From positions 1 through 6,350 of the forward strand of contig CAZXMB010000171.1 in the NCBI GenBank assembly GCA_964641715.1: a stretch of DNA of 6,350 bases, read 5' to 3'. The stretch is from CAZXMB01 sp964641715. GTDB lineage: Bacteria > Desulfobacterota > BSN033 > UBA1163. The notes under the pieces were generated by a model, which ran no database searches, was not told where the DNA came from, and saw only the letters and a program-made list of their open reading frames with translations. The position numbers and the translations under genes are program-made. Positions 4,525 through 6,350 of the stretch are shown here, in pieces. The number at the start of each line of letters is the position of its first letter. Within the stretch, counting starts at the first letter, position 1.

Positions 4525-5397
4525 ATGGATCACATTGAGAAGAGACATGGGATGGGGTGGATTCCGGATTATCCGGATTTCAGGGATTATACGGAAGAGA
4601 CAGGGGAGGTCAGATTGATTTTAGGCCCTAAAAATTTGTTAAAGGGTAAAAGTGTGCCGGTTTCTATGGACCTCAGGCCATGGTGCTCGCCCATCGAGGA
4701 TCAGGGTCAAATCGGGTCTTGCACCGCCCATGCAGGAGCAGGGGTCATTGAGTATTACGAGAGAAAGGCCTTTGGGAGGCACACCGATGCCTCACGCCTC
4801 TTTCTATACAAGGTGACACGCAATTTGATGAAGATGAAAGGGGATACGGGCGCTTACCTCAGGACCACGATGGGAGCCATGGTGCTCTTTGGAGTGCCCC
4901 CCGAAGAATACTGGCCCTACCGTGATGACGAAAAGAAGTTTGATCAGGAACCTCCGGCTTTCTGCTATGCCTTTGCCCAGAATTATCAAACCCTGAAGTA
5001 TTTTAGGCATGACCCTCCGGGGACCAAGGGGGAGGAGATCCTTAGAAAATTAAAGACTTATCTTTCAAAAGGCCATCCAGCCATGTTCGGGTTTACGGTT
5101 TATAACTCCATCGAACAGGCAGAGAAGGACGGTAAGATTCCTTTTCCTTCTTCGAAAGAAAGAATAGAAGGCGGACATGCGGTGGTGACAGTTGGCTATG
5201 ATGATAAGATGAAGATCAAGAATAAATATGGGAAGATCGAGACGAGCGGCGCCCTCCTGATCCGGAATTCCTGGGGAAAGGGATGGGGAGATGGCGGGTA
5301 TGGCTGGCTTCCCTATGAGTATGTTTTGAAGGGGCTTGCAGAGGATTTCTGGTCTGTTCTGAAGAAGGAGTGGGTCGATACGGGGCAGTTTAAATAA
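4525..5397 (+). CDS. Papain-like (family C1) cysteine peptidase, apparently cytoplasmic
   Basis: This 290-residue protein has a full papain-type active site: oxyanion Gln Q60 and nucleophile C66 in DQGQIGSCTAHA (spacing of six, as in papain), H218 in GGHAVVTVGYDD, and N248 in IRNSWGKGWGDGGYG. The N-terminal MGWIPDYPDFRDYT segment is typical of bacterial C1 peptidases. There is no signal peptide, membrane segment or long inhibitory propeptide, so it is probably cytosolic. Substrates cannot be inferred. A strong GGAGAGGAGG (4511-4520) lies 4 bp before the ATG, and a small CCAA-TCC-TTGG hairpin (4502-4512) abuts it. The gene starts 24 bp after hepT on the same strand, without a visible terminator, so it is likely the third gene of that operon. 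No terminator was found after its stop, which is 13 bp from the converging hepT stop. Confidence 0.88.
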   Translation: MDHIEKRHGMGWIPDYPDFRDYTEETGEVRLILGPKNLLKGKSVPVSMDLRPWCSPIEDQGQIGSCTAHAGAGVIEYYERKAFGRHTDASRLFLYKVTRNLMKMKGDTGAYLRTTMGAMVLFGVPPEEYWPYRDDEKKFDQEPPAFCYAFAQNYQTLKYFRHDPPGTKGEEILRKLKTYLSKGHPAMFGFTVYNSIEQAEKDGKIPFPSSKERIEGGHAVVTVGYDDKMKIKNKYGKIETSGALLIRNSWGKGWGDGGYGWLPYEYVLKGLAEDFWSVLKKEWVDTGQFK

Positions 5398-5410
5398 ATG
5401 GTGTTGCGGT

Positions 5411-5863
5411 CTAATTCTTTTCTTCAAGCCAGGCGAGTATATGTTTTGAAAATTCCTTGAAGTCGTCAAGGTTTTGAAGGGTTTCAAAAAGTCGAAGTGC
5501 GTCAAATTCATCAGGTAAATAATCGTGAATAATTCTGTTCCTGAAGGCTGGCATCCCTTTAATTTTTTCAGCGAATTCTCTTGGGAGGATTCCGGCATCG
5601 GATAACGCCAGGATGGCTTCTGACTCGCTTTCGCGAACTTTCCAAAGAGAAAGGGCGGATGCGATATGCGCACTCACTCTGCTCACCTCCTGAATGGCAC
5701 AGGCCAGGCTATATTTGATTGCCTTGATCGGAACGATTTTGTCCTTCTCCAAAAAGAACTCTTTATCAGGGACCGAAATCGATTGAATGTCCTGTATTTG
5801 CCTCATGAGATTATCCAGATATTCCAATATCCGCTCTTTCCGAATTAACTTTCCAGGTTTCAT
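5411..5863 (-). CDS. hepT: HepT-type HEPN ribonuclease toxin (module 2)
   Basis: This 150-residue HEPN protein has the family N-terminus MKPGKLIRKERILEYLDNL and the motif R108-N-R-I-I-H113-D-Y115 (R-x4-H-x-Y) inside FRNRIIHDYLPDEFD. Arg and His are the expected RNase residues, and Tyr is the expected AMPylation target of its MntA. It starts within the mntA stop codon (ATGA, 4-bp overlap) with AGAGGTG 4 bp upstream, so translation is coupled. The mid-section (SLACAIQEVSRVSAHIAS, 52-69) is the long helix that forms the dimer interface in relatives. It converges on the peptidase gene with a 13-bp gap and no terminator of its own, so the two transcripts probably overlap at their 3' ends. Confidence 0.92.
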   Translation of the reverse strand: MKPGKLIRKERILEYLDNLMRQIQDIQSISVPDKEFFLEKDKIVPIKAIKYSLACAIQEVSRVSAHIASALSLWKVRESESEAILALSDAGILPREFAEKIKGMPAFRNRIIHDYLPDEFDALRLFETLQNLDDFKEFSKHILAWLEEKN

Positions 5864-6288
5864 TGAACACCTCTTATCCTCTGTGAGAGCATCTGCCGAT
5901 ACTCGTCGAGGTATGGCTTTAATTCAAAAAACCTGATCGTTACTCTGGTTTCAAATTCCGTTCTTTGTATTTCATCCCGACTCAGAATAAGTATCCCTTC
6001 TTTCAAAATGCCATATTGAAAGACGAGAGGAAGCACGTTAAGAATTCTAAGGTCAATTGCATCCGTGTGGAGAAGGGAGACCAGAAGGGCCGACAATTCA
6101 GCCTCTCTTTTAATGTATTTCTCCATTTTGGAAGGGGACAGATAGACGGCGACGTCAATATCGCCTCCTAAAAGATCAGGATGATATACGGCAGATCCAT
6201 AAAGGTATGCAAACAGGATGTCCGTTTGAGCGTCCAGGCGCTCTTTTATTCGTTCGATCAGGGTTGAATGATCTTGAGCTTTGGTCAT
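5860..6288 (-). CDS. mntA: MntA-type minimal nucleotidyltransferase antitoxin (module 2)
   Basis: This 142-residue protein shows the canonical MntA signature GS-x10-D-x-D: G31-S32 in LFAYLYGSA, D43 and D45 in GGDIDVAVYL, and D79 in AIDLRIL as third acidic residue. It would transfer AMP to Y115 of the adjacent HepT. The ATG at 6288 is preceded by AGGTG (6297-6301) 8 bp upstream. The C-terminal helix (RVTIRFFELKPYLDEYRQML, 115-134) is the usual end of MNT antitoxins and differs from the charged tail of module 1. The loop between GS and DxD is the normal ten residues, in contrast to module 1. Confidence 0.92.
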   Translation of the reverse strand: MTKAQDHSTLIERIKERLDAQTDILFAYLYGSAVYHPDLLGGDIDVAVYLSPSKMEKYIKREAELSALLVSLLHTDAIDLRILNVLPLVFQYGILKEGILILSRDEIQRTEFETRVTIRFFELKPYLDEYRQMLSQRIRGVQ

Positions 6289-6311
6289 GATGACGACACC
6301 TTTTATGGAAT

Positions 6312-6340
6312 TTTATCTCACATTAGCTAAATTTTGTCAA
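6312..6340 (-). promoter_or_regulatory. Promoter of the second mntA-hepT operon
   Basis: On the minus strand a perfect TTGACA (-35, 6335-6340), a 17-bp spacer and GATAAA (-10, 6312-6317; 4 of 6) lie upstream of mntA. Transcription would start near 6305, leaving a leader of about 17 nt that holds the AGGTG site. Confidence 0.65.
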
Positions 6341-6350
6341 ACCCCGGCAT

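Noticed and set aside
5065..5673. Minus-strand open frame of 202 codons across the peptidase 3' end and hepT 2
   Set aside because: It is antisense to the peptidase active-site region and out of frame with hepT 2, both clear families. The translation is Pro/Leu-rich without recognisable domains.

Overview
The window looks like an accessory patch on a Gram-negative bacterial chromosome with moderate-to-low GC. It opens inside a large PilY1-type type IV pilus gene, typical of Desulfobacterota, Nitrospirota and Proteobacteria. That lineage is an inference from protein style only; no rRNA or other marker is present.

Layout. (1) Bases 3-1970 (+) hold the C-terminal 655 residues of a PilY1-like protein: a Ser/Thr/Asn-rich linker, then a beta-propeller with a calcium loop. 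The gene runs off the left edge. (2) Bases 1971-2100 carry an imperfect 8-bp tandem array and a clear intrinsic terminator. (3) Bases 2109-2858 are a minus-strand vapBC operon (AbrB-type antitoxin, PIN toxin) with two candidate tandem promoters linked by a 9-bp inverted repeat. (4) Bases 2904-3038 are a fossil of a MntA-type antitoxin gene. It keeps the promoter block and the last ~25 codons but has lost the catalytic middle. (5) Bases 3054-3549 are a plus-strand hicBA pair with its own promoter. (6) Bases 3599-5397 are a plus-strand unit: mntA (nucleotidyltransferase antitoxin), hepT (HEPN RNase toxin) and, 24 bp further on, a papain-like cysteine peptidase without a signal peptide. (7) Bases 5411-6340 are a second, unrelated-looking mntA-hepT operon on the minus strand, converging on the peptidase with 13 bp between stop codons.

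The region from 2109 to 6340 is therefore a toxin-antitoxin island: four complete modules of three families (VapBC, HicBA, two MntA-HepT) plus one decayed module, in about 4.2 kb. Each module has a recognisable sigma70-like promoter just upstream. In every module the antitoxin gene is first and overlaps the toxin gene by 1 to 38 bp, so translation is probably coupled.

The features most worth attention are the fossil mntA whose promoter points into hicBA, the papain-like peptidase that seems to be a third gene of the first mntA-hepT operon, the enlarged GS-to-DxD loop in the first MntA, and the paired-operator architecture upstream of vapBC. No tRNA, rRNA, CRISPR array, transposase or integrase was seen.
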